Source: Achromobacter animicus (GTDB lineage: Bacteria > Pseudomonadota > Gammaproteobacteria > Burkholderiales > Burkholderiaceae_B). Taken from it: 64,000 nt of DNA. Location: NCBI RefSeq assembly GCF_902859585.1, contig NZ_CADIJM010000012.1, positions 1 to 64,000 of the forward strand, read 5' to 3'. Shown here one piece after another: positions 47,284 through 58,171 of this stretch. The position numbers and the translations under genes are program-made. Under the pieces are notes generated by a model, which had not been told where the DNA came from, did not search any database, and was given only the letters and a program-made list of their open reading frames with translations. Within the stretch, counting starts at the first letter, position 1. Each line of letters begins with the position of its first letter.

Positions 47284-48355
47284 TGTTTCCCACAATCTGT
47301 CCGGTCTCCGCAATTGCCCCGCGCAACGCATCCAAACCGGCGCGCTCGGTGGCGCTTACAAATACTCGCGCAATCGTACCATGTGCATCGCGCTCCACCC
47401 GCGGTTCCAATCCCGCCCGGTCGATCTTGTTGTATACCAGAATGGTTGGAATCGCGGCAGCGCCTATTTCGGCGAGGACCTTGTTCACTTCGAAAATCTG
47501 CTCATCCCGCTGCGGGCTGGCCGAGTCCACCACATGCAGCAGCAGGTCGGCGTGCACGGTTTCTTCGAGGGTGGCCCGGAAGGCAGCAATAAGGTTGTGA
47601 GGCAGGTCGCGGATGAAGCCCACGGTGTCTGACACCACCACCGATCCGGCGCCTTCGATCCAGATGCGGCGCGTCGTCGTGTCCAGCGTGGCAAAGAGCT
47701 GGTCGGCGGCGTAGGCGTCGGCCCGGGTCAGCGCGTTGAACAGCGTCGACTTGCCGGCGTTGGTATAGCCGACCAGGGACACCGACAGCGCCCCACCCCG
47801 CGCGCGGGCGCGCCGTTGGGTGATGCGCTGGCGCTCGACTTTGTCGAGCCGTTCGCGCAGCGTCTTGACCTTGGCGCCGATCATGCGGCGGTCCATTTCG
47901 AGCTGGGATTCGCCGGGGCCGCGCATCCCGATGCCGCCACGCTGCCGCTCCAAGTGGCTCCACATGCGCGTGAGGCGCGTGGCCAGATGCTGGAGCTGGG
48001 CCAATTCGACCTGCAGCTTGCCTTCGTGGCTCTTTGCGCGCAGCGCGAAGATATCAAGGATGAGCGCCACGCGATCCACCACGCGCAGGTTGAAGGCGCG
48101 TTCAAGGTTGCGTTGCTGGGCGGGCGACAAAGGCTGATCGAAAAGGACGATATCGGCGAGCAGCGCCTGCGCCATCGCGACGCCCTCGTCGGCCTTGCCG
48201 GAGCCGATGAAGAACTTGGCGTCCGGACGATCGCGGCGGGCCGTCAGGGTGCCGACGATTTCGGCGCCCGCGCCCTTGGCCAGCATGGCGAATTCCTCGG
48301 CGTGCGCCGTGAAGTCCGGATCACCGAGATCCACACTGATGATCAGAGCGCGCAT
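47249..48355 (-). CDS. hflX: Ribosome-associated GTPase HflX
   Basis: 368 residues. An N-terminal nucleotide-binding domain includes the GxGK segment FIGSGKADE. A coiled linker (RGPGESQLEMDRR) leads to the G domain with GYTNAGKSTLFN near 206, DTVGFIRDLP and NKID. HflX splits stalled ribosomes and binds the 50S subunit. It lies 84 bp downstream of hfq. The C-terminal ~11 codons overlap the hflK start. Confidence 0.96.
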   Translation of the reverse strand: MRALIISVDLGDPDFTAHAEEFAMLAKGAGAEIVGTLTARRDRPDAKFFIGSGKADEGVAMAQALLADIVLFDQPLSPAQQRNLERAFNLRVVDRVALILDIFALRAKSHEGKLQVELAQLQHLATRLTRMWSHLERQRGGIGMRGPGESQLEMDRRMIGAKVKTLRERLDKVERQRITQRRARARGGALSVSLVGYTNAGKSTLFNALTRADAYAADQLFATLDTTTRRIWIEGAGSVVVSDTVGFIRDLPHNLIAAFRATLEETVHADLLLHVVDSASPQRDEQIFEVNKVLAEIGAAAIPTILVYNKIDRAGLEPRVERDAHGTIARVFVSATERAGLDALRGAIAETGQIVGNNAANYQTLQSE

Positions 48356-48439
48356 ACATGCACCATATTCGAGCCAAAGCGAAAATGCCCGCCGACGGGA
48401 ACCGTCTGGCGGGCAATAAAAGGTAAAGCTGGAGCGAGA

Positions 48440-48676
48440 TTACTCAGCAGGGACTTCCACTTGAAAATTGACGGCACGCGCGGGAACGACGGTCGAGATG
48501 GCGTGCTTGTAGACCATTTGGGTGACCGTATTGCGCAGCAGCACCACGTATTGGTCGAAGGATTCGATTTGCCCTTGAAGCTTGATGCCGTTCACGAGGT
48601 AGATCGACACGGGCACATGATCCTTGCGCAGCGTGTTGAGGAACGGATCTTGCAGAGTTTGCCCTTTATTGCTCAT
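48440..48676 (-). CDS. hfq: RNA chaperone Hfq
   Basis: 78 residues, an Sm-like protein. Sm1 ([25 protein letters not shown]) and Sm2 ([12 protein letters not shown]) are intact, and the C-terminal tail is very short, as in other Bordetella-type Hfq. It pairs small RNAs with mRNAs. The 156-bp gap upstream of it, after hisC, must contain a promoter or readthrough signal. Confidence 0.98.
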   Translation of the reverse strand: MSNKGQTLQDPFLNTLRKDHVPVSIYLVNGIKLQGQIESFDQYVVLLRNTVTQMVYKHAISTVVPARAVNFQVEVPAE

Positions 48677-48832
48677 TGGCCAGGCTCCATTTGATTGTTA
48701 TTGAGTGATGACGCGCTTTTTGTACTGGTGGAGCACGCCGAAACACGTACTCTACAGGGTTTTCCCGGCCCGTGCTACTTGGCCGGGAAGCAAAAATGAG
48801 ACCAGAGTTTTCCAGCTGAAAAGCCCTTGAAA

Positions 48833-49906
48833 TCACGCCTGCAGGATCTTGTCGAGCGCTTGCAGAAGCATGTCGCATTGGCCTTCCGTACCCACCGTGA
48901 TGCGCAGGAATTGGTCGATCCGCGCATGACGGAAATGACGCACGATGATGCTGCGTTCACGCAGGGCGGCGGCGAGCGTCGCGGCGTCTTTTTCCGGGTG
49001 GCGTGCAAACACGAAGTTCGCCGCCGACGGGAGCACCTCGAAGCCCAACGACTCCAGCCCTGCGGTCATGCGCGACCGGGTTTCGATCACGGCGTTGCGG
49101 GTCTGCTCAAAATACTCCGTATCCTCCAGCGCCGCCACTGCGCCGGCGGATGCCAGCCGATCGATGGGGTAGGAGTTGAAACTGTTCTTTACCCGCTCCA
49201 GGCCGTCGATGAGCGCGGCGCTGCCCACGGCAAAGCCCACGCGCAAACCAGCCAGCGAGCGCGACTTGGAAAGCGTCTGCACCACCAGCAGGTTGTCGTA
49301 GCGCGAGACCAGCGGGATCACCGATTCGGCGCCGAAATCCACGTACGCCTCGTCCACGACGACGACCGTGTCAGGGTTGCCGGCGACGATGCGTTCGACT
49401 TCGGCGGCGCTGAGTGCGCGACCGGTGGGGGCATTGGGGTTCGGGAAGATGATGGCGCCGGCCTGACCGTGGCGCGCCGGCAGGTAGTCTTCGACGTCGA
49501 TGCGGAAGTCCGCGGTGAGCGGCATCAATTCGAACTCGATGCCGTACAGGCCGCAATACACCGGGTAAAAGCTGTAGGTAATGTCCGGGAACCGCAGCGG
49601 GCGATCATGCTTGAGCAGCGCAAGAAATGCGTGCGCCAGCACCTCGTCGGATCCGTTGCCCACGAACACCTGCTGCGGCTGCGCGCCGACGGCCGTAGCG
49701 ATGGCCTCGCGCAGGCGGTCCGAGGACGGATCCGGATAGAGCTTGAGCGTGTCGTCGCAGGCCGCGCGGATCGCATCGAGCACCTTGGGCGACGGCCCGT
49801 AAGGGTGCTCGTTGGTGTTCAGCTTGACCAGATTCTGAAGCTTGGGCTGCTCGCCCGGCACATACGGACTGAGCGTCCCGACAACGGGACTCCAGAAACG
49901 GCTCAT
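48833..49906 (-). CDS. hisC: Histidinol-phosphate aminotransferase
   Basis: 357 residues, a PLP-dependent class I/II aminotransferase. Motifs include [10 protein letters not shown]-like NTNEHPYG near 29, NPNAPTG near 155, [10 protein letters not shown] near 185 and the PLP-lysine segment [14 protein letters not shown] near 215. It makes L-histidinol phosphate. Burkholderiales often have a second hisC in the main his operon, so this may be one of two. It lies 3 bp after der (stop 49910, start 49906), suggesting tight co-transcription. Confidence 0.93.
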   Translation of the reverse strand: MSRFWSPVVGTLSPYVPGEQPKLQNLVKLNTNEHPYGPSPKVLDAIRAACDDTLKLYPDPSSDRLREAIATAVGAQPQQVFVGNGSDEVLAHAFLALLKHDRPLRFPDITYSFYPVYCGLYGIEFELMPLTADFRIDVEDYLPARHGQAGAIIFPNPNAPTGRALSAAEVERIVAGNPDTVVVVDEAYVDFGAESVIPLVSRYDNLLVVQTLSKSRSLAGLRVGFAVGSAALIDGLERVKNSFNSYPIDRLASAGAVAALEDTEYFEQTRNAVIETRSRMTAGLESLGFEVLPSAANFVFARHPEKDAATLAAALRERSIIVRHFRHARIDQFLRITVGTEGQCDMLLQALDKILQA

Positions 49907-49909
49907 GGA

Positions 49910-51262
49910 TCAGCTTTCCTGCGTGTAGGGGTTGTGCGAAGACTTGAATTCAATGCGCAGCGGCGTACCGGCCAGGTCGAACGCATTGCGGAAACGCGTT
50001 TCGAGGTACCGGCGGTACGAGTCGGGAATCGCGTCCAGCGCATTGCCGTGAATAACGACCAGCGGCGGGTTCTGTCCGCCCTGGTGCGCGTAGCGCAACT
50101 TGGGACGGAAGATGCCCTTGCGCGGCGGCTGCTGCTGTTCGACCGCGGCTTGCAGCTCGCGCGTGAGCTTGGGCGTGGACAGCTTGGCAAACGCGGCGGC
50201 GTGTGCGGCATTGATGGACTTGAGCAAGGGCTTGATGCCCTGCCCGCGCAGCGCCGAGATCGTGTGGACGCGCGCGAATGACAGGAAGCGCAGCTTGCGG
50301 TTGAACTCGCGCTCGATGCGTTCCTTTTCTTCGCCGTCCAGGCCATCCCACTTGTTGACGGCCACAACCACGGCACGCCCGGTTTCCAGCACGAACCCGG
50401 CGATGTGCGCGTCCTGCTCGGAGATTTCGGTTTGCGCGTCGAGCATCAGCAGCACCACGTTGCTGGCCTCGATGGCCTGCAAGGTCTTGATGACGGAAAA
50501 CTTTTCGACGGCCTCGAACACCTTGCCGCGCTTGCGCAGACCGGCGGTGTCGATGAGCGTGTAGCGGCGGCCGTCGCGATCGAAATCGATTTCGATCGCG
50601 TCGCGCGTGGTGCCTGGCATGTCGAACGCGATGACGCGTTCTTCGCCCATGAACGTGTTGATGAGCGTGGACTTGCCCACGTTGGGACGGCCCACGATCG
50701 CCAGCTTGATGCGGTGATCGTGTTCGCCTTCTTCGGCAGGTTCTTCTTCGGCAGGCGGTTCGGCCAGATCCTTGAGCGCTAGCTCGATCAGGTCGACGAT
50801 GCCGTCGCCGTGCGCCGCCGAAATCGGATAGGGCTGGCCCAGGCCGAGTTCATGGAACTCGGCGATGGCGGGCCCAAGTCCCATGCCTTCGGCCTTGTTC
50901 ACCGCCAGCAGCACGCGCTGCTGGCCGGATTTGCGCAGCAGTTGCGCAATTTCGTGGTCGTGCGCGTTGATGCCCGCGCGCGCATCCACCAGGAACACGA
51001 CGACGTCCGCCTCGGCGATGGCCTGCCGGGTCTGGCGGGCCATTTCGAGCAGGATGCCGTCCTTGGCCACGGGCTCGAAGCCGCCGGTATCGATGGCGAT
51101 GAACGGAATATCGCCCACCCTGCCCTCGCCGTAATGGCGATCGCGGGTCAGGCCGGAATAATCGGCCACCAGCGCGGCGCGCGATCGCGTCAGGCGGTTG
51201 AAAAGGGTCGATTTCCCCACATTGGGGCGGCCGACCAGGGCAACGACAGGCTTGAAAGACAC
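49910..51262 (-). CDS. der: Ribosome biogenesis GTPase Der (EngA)
   Basis: 450 residues with two tandem G domains, each with GRPNVGKST (near residues 9 and 188), DTGG/DTAG switch motifs and NKxD (VNKAEG, VNKWDG), then a KH-like domain ending YTQES. Der acts in 50S assembly. GTG 51262 (then [10 protein letters not shown]) gives the family start, although no strong ribosome site is seen. It lies 25 bp after bamB. Confidence 0.96.
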   Translation of the reverse strand: MSFKPVVALVGRPNVGKSTLFNRLTRSRAALVADYSGLTRDRHYGEGRVGDIPFIAIDTGGFEPVAKDGILLEMARQTRQAIAEADVVVFLVDARAGINAHDHEIAQLLRKSGQQRVLLAVNKAEGMGLGPAIAEFHELGLGQPYPISAAHGDGIVDLIELALKDLAEPPAEEEPAEEGEHDHRIKLAIVGRPNVGKSTLINTFMGEERVIAFDMPGTTRDAIEIDFDRDGRRYTLIDTAGLRKRGKVFEAVEKFSVIKTLQAIEASNVVLLMLDAQTEISEQDAHIAGFVLETGRAVVVAVNKWDGLDGEEKERIEREFNRKLRFLSFARVHTISALRGQGIKPLLKSINAAHAAAFAKLSTPKLTRELQAAVEQQQPPRKGIFRPKLRYAHQGGQNPPLVVIHGNALDAIPDSYRRYLETRFRNAFDLAGTPLRIEFKSSHNPYTQES

Positions 51263-51287
51263 GGTAAAAGGCTTTGTTTTATAAGGT

Positions 51288-52445
51288 TCAGTTGGTGCCA
51301 ATCAGGACGAGATTGCCATTGCCCGTCTGGACCAGCACGCCTTGGGGCGTCGTCTGCGGCGGCGACACGACCGCGCCGCCACCCACCGACAGACGCGCCA
51401 TCAGGCTGCCATCGCTGCGCGACAGGAAATGCACATATCCGTCCAGATCGCCGACAGCCAGCGCACCCCCCAGCATAGCCGGAGCGGTGACCTGGCGGTT
51501 CTTCAGGGCGGCCTGCTTCCAGAGATTACCGCCATTATCCAGCGCAAACGCGTTGACCACGCTGTTCTGGTCGGCGGAAAAGGCGAAGCGGTCGTCCAGG
51601 GTGAGGCCGCTGACGCTGGAGAAGTCTTTCGTCCAGAGCGGGCGGCCGCCAGCGGTGACGTCGAAGCAAACGATACGTCCCTGATAAGCGACGGCGCACA
51701 GCAGGTTGCCGGCGATGCGAGGCGCGCCGACCACGTCGGTCAGGCGCTCCAGGTCGCCAGCGCCGCGCGGCGTGGCGACGGTGCCTTCCCATTGCACGTT
51801 GCCGCTGTTGGACGCGATGGCAAGGAGCTTGCCGCCAGGCAGCCCCGTGATGACCAGGCCTTCGGCCAGGACCATCTGCGCAACGCTGCGCAAGGCGAGC
51901 GACGGGCCGGGACGCTGCACGCTCCAGACGCGCTCGCCGCTGTTGGCGTCGAAGGCCTGGATGCGATAGTCGCCGCTGCGAACAACGACGATGCCGTAGC
52001 CGACAACCGGCGGGATGGCGACGTCGCTGGTGGCGCGGACCTTCCATTTCACCTTGCCGGTGTCGTCGAAGGCGATGACGTCGCCGTTTGGGGACGCCAC
52101 GGCGGTGGTGGTGCCATCGCTGCCGGCGCCGGCAGACAACTTGGTGTCGGCCTTGGCCTTCCAGATGACACGGCCGCTCTGCAGATCGAACTTGCCGACG
52201 GAGCCGTCGGGCGTCGCGGCATAGATGGCGTCGCCGAGCACGGTGGGCGCGAAGCCCAGGCCGGAGCCGCTGCCGATGGACGTGGACCAGACCTGGCGCA
52301 CGGACATGCCGGCCTTGTATTCGGTCAAGGGCGCGGGATCGTAACGGCCGTCGTCATGGGAAAACATGCCGCAACCACCCAGGGCAAGCAGGCTTGCCAG
52401 CAGAACGGCGCCGCGCCACGTACGGCCAGGTGCAAATTTACGCAT
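51288..52445 (-). CDS. bamB: Outer-membrane assembly lipoprotein BamB
   Basis: 385 residues. A lipobox LALGGC with Cys25 marks the lipoprotein; the rest is an eight-bladed PQQ-type beta-propeller with repeated GxVxWxx segments (for example [17 protein letters not shown]). BamB supports BamA in outer-membrane protein insertion. ATG 52445 is chosen because GGAG lies ten bases upstream; GTG 52454, overlapping the preceding stop as GTGA, is the alternative. Confidence 0.95.
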   Translation of the reverse strand: MRKFAPGRTWRGAVLLASLLALGGCGMFSHDDGRYDPAPLTEYKAGMSVRQVWSTSIGSGSGLGFAPTVLGDAIYAATPDGSVGKFDLQSGRVIWKAKADTKLSAGAGSDGTTTAVASPNGDVIAFDDTGKVKWKVRATSDVAIPPVVGYGIVVVRSGDYRIQAFDANSGERVWSVQRPGPSLALRSVAQMVLAEGLVITGLPGGKLLAIASNSGNVQWEGTVATPRGAGDLERLTDVVGAPRIAGNLLCAVAYQGRIVCFDVTAGGRPLWTKDFSSVSGLTLDDRFAFSADQNSVVNAFALDNGGNLWKQAALKNRQVTAPAMLGGALAVGDLDGYVHFLSRSDGSLMARLSVGGGAVVSPPQTTPQGVLVQTGNGNLVLIGTN

Positions 52446-52450
52446 TACAG

Positions 52451-53089
52451 TCACGCTCCGCTCAAGGCATCCAGTTTCAGTTGCACAACCTGGGTCAGGG
52501 GATTGGCCAGGCCCAGGCCATCAATGGCGCTCTGCCAGGCCGCGCGCGCTTCCTCGCGCTTGCCTTGCGCAGCCAGCACGTCGCCGCGGCGGTCAGCGAA
52601 CAAGGCGGCAAAGGCGGCCGGCGGATTGTTCAACTGCGCCAGCGCGGCGTCGTATTGCTTCTGGTCCAGCATCATGCCTGCCAGACGCAGGCGCGCCACG
52701 GCTTGCATGGCGGGGTTCTTGCCTTGGCCAGCCAGCCATTCGAGCTGTTCGCGGGCGCCGGCGTCGTCCTTTTGCGCCTGCAGGGCCTGCGCTGCCACAA
52801 GGGCGCCGCGCGCGGCATAGCCGGTGTTGGGATATTTTTCGCGCAGCGTCGAGGCGGCTGTCTTGATGCGCACCGAGGAATCGGCGCCGCCCAGGCGAGC
52901 GGCGTCTTCCAGCGCTTCGAAGTAACCCATGGCCTGGTTGGCCTGATGCGATTCGTACGCCTTCCAGCCCCACCAGCCGCCCCAAGCCAGGAGCACCACC
53001 GTCGTCAGGGCCAGCAGCAGCGTCCCGTAGCGGGCCCACCACGCCTTGATCGCGTCGAGTTTTTCCTGTTCTTCAAGATCGTATGCCAT
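52451..53089 (-). CDS. YfgM-like TPR membrane protein
   Basis: 212 residues of the YfgM/UPF0070 family: a short cytoplasmic start (MAYDLEEQEKLDAIKAWWARYG), one membrane helix (about 22-44) and a periplasmic TPR-like domain. In E. coli YfgM binds the SecYEG translocon with PpiD and helps periplasmic chaperones. Its place between hisS and bamB is the usual one. It starts 3 bp after the hisS stop. Confidence 0.9.
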   Translation of the reverse strand: MAYDLEEQEKLDAIKAWWARYGTLLLALTTVVLLAWGGWWGWKAYESHQANQAMGYFEALEDAARLGGADSSVRIKTAASTLREKYPNTGYAARGALVAAQALQAQKDDAGAREQLEWLAGQGKNPAMQAVARLRLAGMMLDQKQYDAALAQLNNPPAAFAALFADRRGDVLAAQGKREEARAAWQSAIDGLGLANPLTQVVQLKLDALSGA

Positions 53090-53092
53090 GCC

Positions 53093-54379
53093 TTAACCCT
53101 TGTTGTTCAATGCGTCGGCCAGCTTTGCCAGCGGAACCTGTTGTTGCGCCGCCTCGCCCTGCTCTTCTGCGCGCAGGAACTTGACGCTGGCCGTCTGCGA
53201 CGCCACTTCGTCGGCGCCAAGGATAACCGCAACGCGGGCGCCGCTGGCGTCCGCGCGCTTGAATTGCGACTTGAAGCCAGCCGATCCGGCATGCACGATG
53301 ACCGAGAGGCCCGCGTCGCGCAGGTCTTCGCCGACCCGGGCGGCCAGGCGCTGCGCGTCTTCGCCCTGATGCACGATGTAGACATCGCACTCGGCCGGCG
53401 CGGCGATTTCAACGCTTTGTTCCCAGAGGTCGAGCAGACGTTCCATGCCGATGGCAAAGCCCACGGCCGGCGCGGTCTTGCCGCCCAAGAGTTCGACCAG
53501 GCCGTCGTAGCGGCCGCCGCCGCAAACCGTGCCTTGGGAACCGAGACGGTCGGTGACCCATTCGAAGACGGTGAGGTTGTAGTAGTCCAGGCCGCGGACC
53601 AGACGCGGGTTCAAGCGGTATTCGATGCCGGCGTCGGTGAGGCGCTGGCACACGCCATCGAAGTGCGCGCGGGACTCTTCGCCCAGGAAGTCGAACAGAC
53701 GCGGCGCGCTGTCGGCCATTTCCTGCATGGCGGGATTCTTGGTGTCCAGGACGCGCAGCGGATTGCTGTACATGCGGCGCTGGCCGTCCTCGTCGAGGAT
53801 GTCGCGGTGCTTTTCCAGATGCTGGATCAGGGCAGCGCGATGCGCGGCGCGCTCAGCGGGTTGGCCCAGCGAATTGAGTTCAAGGCGCACGTCCTTCAGG
53901 CCCAGCAGCTTCCAGAGGCGGGCCAGCATGACGATGAGTTCCGCGTCCACATCGGGACCGGCAAAGCCAAGGGCCTCGACGTCGATCTGGTGGAACTGGC
54001 GGTAGCGGCCGCGCTGCGGGCGCTCGTGGCGGAAGACGGGACCGATGGAGTAGACGCGTTGCGGACGGTCGTAGAGCAGGTTGTGCTCGATGGAGGCGCG
54101 CACGATGCCGGCGGTCATCTCGGGGCGCATGGTCAGCGATTCGCCGTTGAGCGCGTCGGTGAACGTGTACATCTCTTTTTCGACGATGTCGGTGACTTCG
54201 CCGATACCGCGCGCAAACAGGCGCGTATGCTCAAGCACCGGCGTGCGCACATTGCGATAGCCATAGCCGCGCAGCCAGCCGCGCACGATTTCCTCGAATT
54301 GCTCCCAGCGGGCGCTAGCCCCCGGCAGCAGATCATTCATGCCGCGTATGGCGGCGACTTTCTGGAAAGCTTGAGTCAT
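53093..54379 (-). CDS. hisS: Histidyl-tRNA synthetase
   Basis: 428 residues, class II synthetase. Visible are motif 1 ([11 protein letters not shown]), motif 2 ([22 protein letters not shown]), the histidine A segment ([15 protein letters not shown]) and motif 3 ([10 protein letters not shown]), then the anticodon-binding domain. ATG 54379 is taken; ATG 54388 three codons earlier is also possible. It lies 54 bp after ispG. Confidence 0.96.
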   Translation of the reverse strand: MTQAFQKVAAIRGMNDLLPGASARWEQFEEIVRGWLRGYGYRNVRTPVLEHTRLFARGIGEVTDIVEKEMYTFTDALNGESLTMRPEMTAGIVRASIEHNLLYDRPQRVYSIGPVFRHERPQRGRYRQFHQIDVEALGFAGPDVDAELIVMLARLWKLLGLKDVRLELNSLGQPAERAAHRAALIQHLEKHRDILDEDGQRRMYSNPLRVLDTKNPAMQEMADSAPRLFDFLGEESRAHFDGVCQRLTDAGIEYRLNPRLVRGLDYYNLTVFEWVTDRLGSQGTVCGGGRYDGLVELLGGKTAPAVGFAIGMERLLDLWEQSVEIAAPAECDVYIVHQGEDAQRLAARVGEDLRDAGLSVIVHAGSAGFKSQFKRADASGARVAVILGADEVASQTASVKFLRAEEQGEAAQQQVPLAKLADALNNKG

Positions 54380-54433
54380 CTTGATCATGCCGCTGGCGCG
54401 CCCGAGACGCGCACCAGTGGCTACACCCTTACT

Positions 54434-55720
54434 TTAGTGAGAGGCGAGCGCGCCATAACGGCGCGCAACGTATTCTTCAACGATGGCCTGGAACTCTTCG
54501 GCGATATGGTCGCCCTTGAGCGTCACCGTACGCTCGCCGTCGACGAACACCGGCGCGGCCGGCACTTCGCCGGTACCCGGCAGGCTGATGCCGATGTCGG
54601 CATGACGGCTTTCGCCCGGCCCATTGACCACACAGCCCATCACCGCGACGTTCATGGATTCGACGCCGGGGTATTGCGCGCGCCACACCGGCATCTGCCG
54701 GCGCAGGAACGACTGGATGCTGTCGGCAAGTTCCTGGAAGAACGTGCTACTGGTGCGGCCGCAGCCCGGGCAGGCGACGACCATGGGCGTGAAGGCGCGC
54801 AGTCCCATGGTCTGCAGGATTTCCTGCGCGACGATGGCTTCGCGGCTGCGCTCGCCGCCGGGTTCAGGCGTAAGCGAAATGCGGATGGTGTCGCCGATGC
54901 CTTGCTGCATCAGCACGGCAAGCGCGGCGGTCGAAGCCACGATGCCCTTGCTGCCCATGCCCGCCTCGGTCAGGCCAAGATGCAGGGGATAGTCGCAACG
55001 GGCGGACAGATCACGGTAGACCGCGATGAGATCCTGGACATGGCTGACCTTGCACGACAGGATGATTGCGTCGCGCCGCAGGCCGAGTTCTTCGGCGCGC
55101 TGGGCATTGCTGATGGCCGAGACGACGAGCGCATCGCGCATGACGGCCTGCGCTTCCCAGGGCTGGGCGCGCCGGCTGTTTTCGTCCATCTTGCGCGCCA
55201 TGAGTTCGTGGTCGAGGCTGCCCCAGTTGACGCCGATCCGCACCGGCTTGTCGTAGCGGCAGGCGACTTCGATCATCTGCGCGAAGTTGTCGTCGCGGCG
55301 CTTGCCGCCCCCCATGTTGCCGGGGTTGATGCGGTATTTGGACAGCGCCTGGGCGCATTCCGGAAACTGCGTCAGCAGCTTGTGGCCGTTATAGTGGAAG
55401 TCGCCCACCAGCGGCACGTTCACGCCCATGCGGTCGAGCTGTTCGCGGATGGCGACGACCTCGCGGGCGGCTTCCGGCGTGTTCACGGTGATGCGCACGA
55501 GCTCGGAGCCGGCCAGTGCCAGCTCCTTGACCTGGATCGCGGTGGCGATGGCGTCCGCGGTGTCGGTGTTGGTCATGGACTGGACCACGACCGGGGCGTC
55601 TCCGCCCACCGTCACGACGCGATCACCCCACTTGATCGCCACGGAACGCGTGGCGCGGCGCGCTGCGGCTCCCACCGGGGGAGGCGGCGCGTCCTGGCAA
55701 GGCAGAGAAGAATCTTGCAT
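54434..55720 (-). CDS. ispG: 4-hydroxy-3-methylbut-2-enyl-diphosphate synthase
   Basis: 428 residues. It makes HMBPP in the MEP isoprenoid pathway with a 4Fe-4S cluster. Cluster cysteines appear in [10 protein letters not shown] and [10 protein letters not shown]. Other family blocks are [11 protein letters not shown] and [11 protein letters not shown] 55720 (MQDSSLPCQ) is used; the frame is open upstream but overlaps the RodZ-like gene there. It follows that gene by 14 bp. Confidence 0.96.
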   Translation of the reverse strand: MQDSSLPCQDAPPPPVGAAARRATRSVAIKWGDRVVTVGGDAPVVVQSMTNTDTADAIATAIQVKELALAGSELVRITVNTPEAAREVVAIREQLDRMGVNVPLVGDFHYNGHKLLTQFPECAQALSKYRINPGNMGGGKRRDDNFAQMIEVACRYDKPVRIGVNWGSLDHELMARKMDENSRRAQPWEAQAVMRDALVVSAISNAQRAEELGLRRDAIILSCKVSHVQDLIAVYRDLSARCDYPLHLGLTEAGMGSKGIVASTAALAVLMQQGIGDTIRISLTPEPGGERSREAIVAQEILQTMGLRAFTPMVVACPGCGRTSSTFFQELADSIQSFLRRQMPVWRAQYPGVESMNVAVMGCVVNGPGESRHADIGISLPGTGEVPAAPVFVDGERTVTLKGDHIAEEFQAIVEEYVARRYGALASH

Positions 55721-55734
55721 CGGGTGGAACCGTG

Positions 55735-56229
55735 TTACTTGGTCGACTTCGGCAGCCAGTCGGCCGGCAGCCACTGCTGCGGCAGCCAACCTTGCCAGAA
55801 GGCATATGCCACGCCGGCGGCCAGCACCAGCACGATGGCGATCAGCCAGCCCCAGGACGTCGTGGACGAGCGGTCGTCGTCGGCGCTGGATTGGGGAATG
55901 GAATGCGCCGAATGCAGCGAACTGGGGCTGAGCTTGGCCGGGCCGGTGACGCGGGCCTTGGGGTCGAGCGAATCGACGATGGCCTCGGCGTCGGCGCCCA
56001 GCAGGCGCGCATAGTTGCGGACGAGGCCGCGCAAGGAAACGCCGGTGGGCAGGTGATCCCACTGTTCGTTTTCAAGGGCTTCGATCTGCTTGGTGGAAAA
56101 CTTGATGCGGCTGGAGACCTCGTCGAGCGACCAGCCCTTGGATAGGCGCAGGCCGCGCAAGGCGGCGCCCACGCTGCCCACCTCGGCGGCGGACGAGTCG
56201 GAAACTGCAGAAGCGAAATCCTGCGTCAT
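55735..56229 (-). CDS. RodZ-like helix-turn-helix membrane protein (short)
   Basis: 164 residues. A cytoplasmic HTH of the RodZ type ([33 protein letters not shown]) is followed by a Ser-rich linker and one membrane helix (about 127-145). RodZ links MreB to the cell-wall machinery; here the large periplasmic domain of RodZ is missing, leaving a ~20-residue Trp-rich tail. It overlaps the rlmN stop by four bases. A pilW/pilF TPR gene, common between rlmN and this gene in other species, is absent. Confidence 0.85.
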   Translation of the reverse strand: MTQDFASAVSDSSAAEVGSVGAALRGLRLSKGWSLDEVSSRIKFSTKQIEALENEQWDHLPTGVSLRGLVRNYARLLGADAEAIVDSLDPKARVTGPAKLSPSSLHSAHSIPQSSADDDRSSTTSWGWLIAIVLVLAAGVAYAFWQGWLPQQWLPADWLPKSTK

Positions 56230-57380
56230 GCGTGCACCTGTTTAATTGGTATGGTCTGGCGCTGTGCGGCATTGCGCTCGGTGATCCGAGTGCGGTCCCG
56301 CACCTCTCCGGCCAGTTGGCCGCAAGCCGCATCGATGTCGTCGCCCCGGGTCTTGCGGACCGTGGTGATGATGCCGGCGTCCATGAGACGCTGGGCAAAC
56401 ACCTTCACCCGCGCCGAGGCCGATCGCTTCAGGCCGGAGGCGGGGAATGGGTTGAACGGGATGAGGTTCAGCTTGCAGCGCACCTGGCGTGCAATATGGA
56501 TCAGTTCCTTGGCGTGCTGGTCGGTGTCGTTGATGCCGTCCAGCATGCAGTATTCAAACGTGATGAAGTCGCGCGGCGCAAACGCAAGATAGCGTTCGCA
56601 GGCAGCAAGCAACTCTTTCAGCGGGTATTTCTTGTTCAGCGGCACGAGCTCGTCGCGCAGCGCGTCGTTGGGCGCGTGCAGCGAAACGGCCAGTGCCACG
56701 GGACAGTCTTGCGACAGGCGGTCCATCATGGGGACGACGCCGGAGGTAGACACGGTGACGCGGCGGCGCGACAGGCCGTACGCGTTGTCGTCGAGCATCA
56801 GGCGCAGCGCGGGCAGGACCTGGTCGTAGTTGAGCAGGGGTTCGCCCATGCCCATCATGACGACGTTGCTGATGACGCGCGTGTCTTCGGTGGCGCGGGC
56901 GCTTTCAAGGCGGGCCGTGCCGATGTCGGCTTCGAGCACGCGCTTGGCCCACCACAACTGGCCGATGATTTCGCTGGTCTTCAGGTTGCGGTTGAAGCCC
57001 TGGTGCCCGGTCGAGCAGAAGCGGCAGTTCACCACGCAGCCGGCCTGGCTGGAAATGCACAGTGTGCCGCGGTCGTCTTCGGGGATGAAGACGGTTTCGA
57101 TGGCATTGCCCTGCCCCACGTCAAACAGCCACTTGCGGGTGCCGTCGGTCGAGCGCTGCTCGATGTTGACGGGCAATGCCTCGATGCGGCAATTCGACGC
57201 AAGCTGGCTGCGAAAATCGCGGGCCAGGTCGGTCATGGCGTCGAACGAATCGGCGCCGCGCTGGTGCATCCAGCGCTGCAACTGGCGGGCACGAAACGGC
57301 TTGCCGCCCCACTGCCCGACCAATTCGGACAGGGCGGAGCCGTCCAGCCCCAGCAGATTGATTCGTTCGACGGATTCCAT
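56226..57380 (-). CDS. rlmN: Dual-specificity 23S rRNA/tRNA m2A methyltransferase RlmN
   Basis: 384 residues, radical SAM. The cluster motif [11 protein letters not shown] lies near residue 109, with GMGEPLLNY near 178 and a conserved C-terminal cysteine region ([12 protein letters not shown]). It methylates A2503 of 23S rRNA and A37 of some tRNAs. ATG 57380 ([10 protein letters not shown]) is the start; the stop overlaps the RodZ-like gene by four bases. Ndk lies 44 bp upstream. Confidence 0.96.
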   Translation of the reverse strand: MESVERINLLGLDGSALSELVGQWGGKPFRARQLQRWMHQRGADSFDAMTDLARDFRSQLASNCRIEALPVNIEQRSTDGTRKWLFDVGQGNAIETVFIPEDDRGTLCISSQAGCVVNCRFCSTGHQGFNRNLKTSEIIGQLWWAKRVLEADIGTARLESARATEDTRVISNVVMMGMGEPLLNYDQVLPALRLMLDDNAYGLSRRRVTVSTSGVVPMMDRLSQDCPVALAVSLHAPNDALRDELVPLNKKYPLKELLAACERYLAFAPRDFITFEYCMLDGINDTDQHAKELIHIARQVRCKLNLIPFNPFPASGLKRSASARVKVFAQRLMDAGIITTVRKTRGDDIDAACGQLAGEVRDRTRITERNAAQRQTIPIKQVHA

Positions 57381-57424
57381 AACCAGGTAAAACTTAAAGC
57401 GCTTTCAACAACTTAAGCCAAAAA

Positions 57425-57850
57425 TTAACGGCTGTGGATGTTGATTTCGGGGAAGAAGAAAGCCACTTCGACAGCGGCCGTTTCCGGAGCGTCGGAGCCG
57501 TGAACGGCGTTGGCGTCGATGCTGTCGGCGAAATCGGCGCGGATGGTGCCGGCTTCAGCCTTCTTGGGGTCCGTGGCGCCCATCAGGTCGCGGTTCTTCT
57601 GGATGGCGTCTTCGCCTTCCAGCACTTGCACGAACACGGGGCCCGAGATCATGAAGTCGACCAGGTCCTTGAAGAAGGGACGGGCGGCGTGCACGGCGTA
57701 GAAACGCTCGGCGTCGGCGCGCGACAGTTGGGTCAGGCGGGCGGCGATGACCTTCAGGCCGGCTTGCTCGAAACGGCCGACGATCTGGCCGATCACGTTC
57801 TTGGCGACGGCGTCGGGCTTGATGATCGAGAGGGTGCGTTGGATGGACAT
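57425..57850 (-). CDS. ndk: Nucleoside diphosphate kinase
   Basis: 141 residues, the standard length. It balances nucleoside triphosphates through a phospho-histidine; the active-site His is in [10 protein letters not shown] near residue 117. The N-terminus [18 protein letters not shown] is typical. It is the first gene of the long minus-strand core run that continues to hflC. Confidence 0.98.
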   Translation of the reverse strand: MSIQRTLSIIKPDAVAKNVIGQIVGRFEQAGLKVIAARLTQLSRADAERFYAVHAARPFFKDLVDFMISGPVFVQVLEGEDAIQKNRDLMGATDPKKAEAGTIRADFADSIDANAVHGSDAPETAAVEVAFFFPEINIHSR

Positions 57851-58171
57851 AAAAGACTCCGAAAACTGATTTCTGACGGGTTTCTAGTTAATTGCTTGGC
57901 GGGGCTCGGGCCGTTCTGAACCACCGCCAAAACAGGATTCGACACTGCCGACCTGTCGGACGCATCCTGGAATGCAAGCGGGATTCCGGTTGCACGCGAA
58001 TCCTATGATTCTGCACGCATTTCCGAAGGAATCCTCAATGAATTCAGGGACTTCTAAAAGGTTTACAGCAACCCGGCATTCTAACACGCCGAGAAGACCG
58101 CAATACATCTTAAAATGAGCGGTTTGCTGCCCGCTCCCTACCCGGGCGCCCCTGTCTGCCGGAACTTAGTA
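57851..58171. other. Divergent ndk-valS intergenic region
   Basis: No gene is supported in these 321 bp. It carries divergent promoters for ndk and valS. A possible -10 for valS (taaaat, 58111-58116) has no good -35. The valS frame is open back to 58115, but the conserved protein begins at 58172. Confidence 0.5.

Noticed and set aside
52394-56014. Plus-strand open frame of about 1,200 codons opposite yfgM-hisS-ispG
   Set aside because: It crosses several well-supported minus-strand genes and shows no family similarity.
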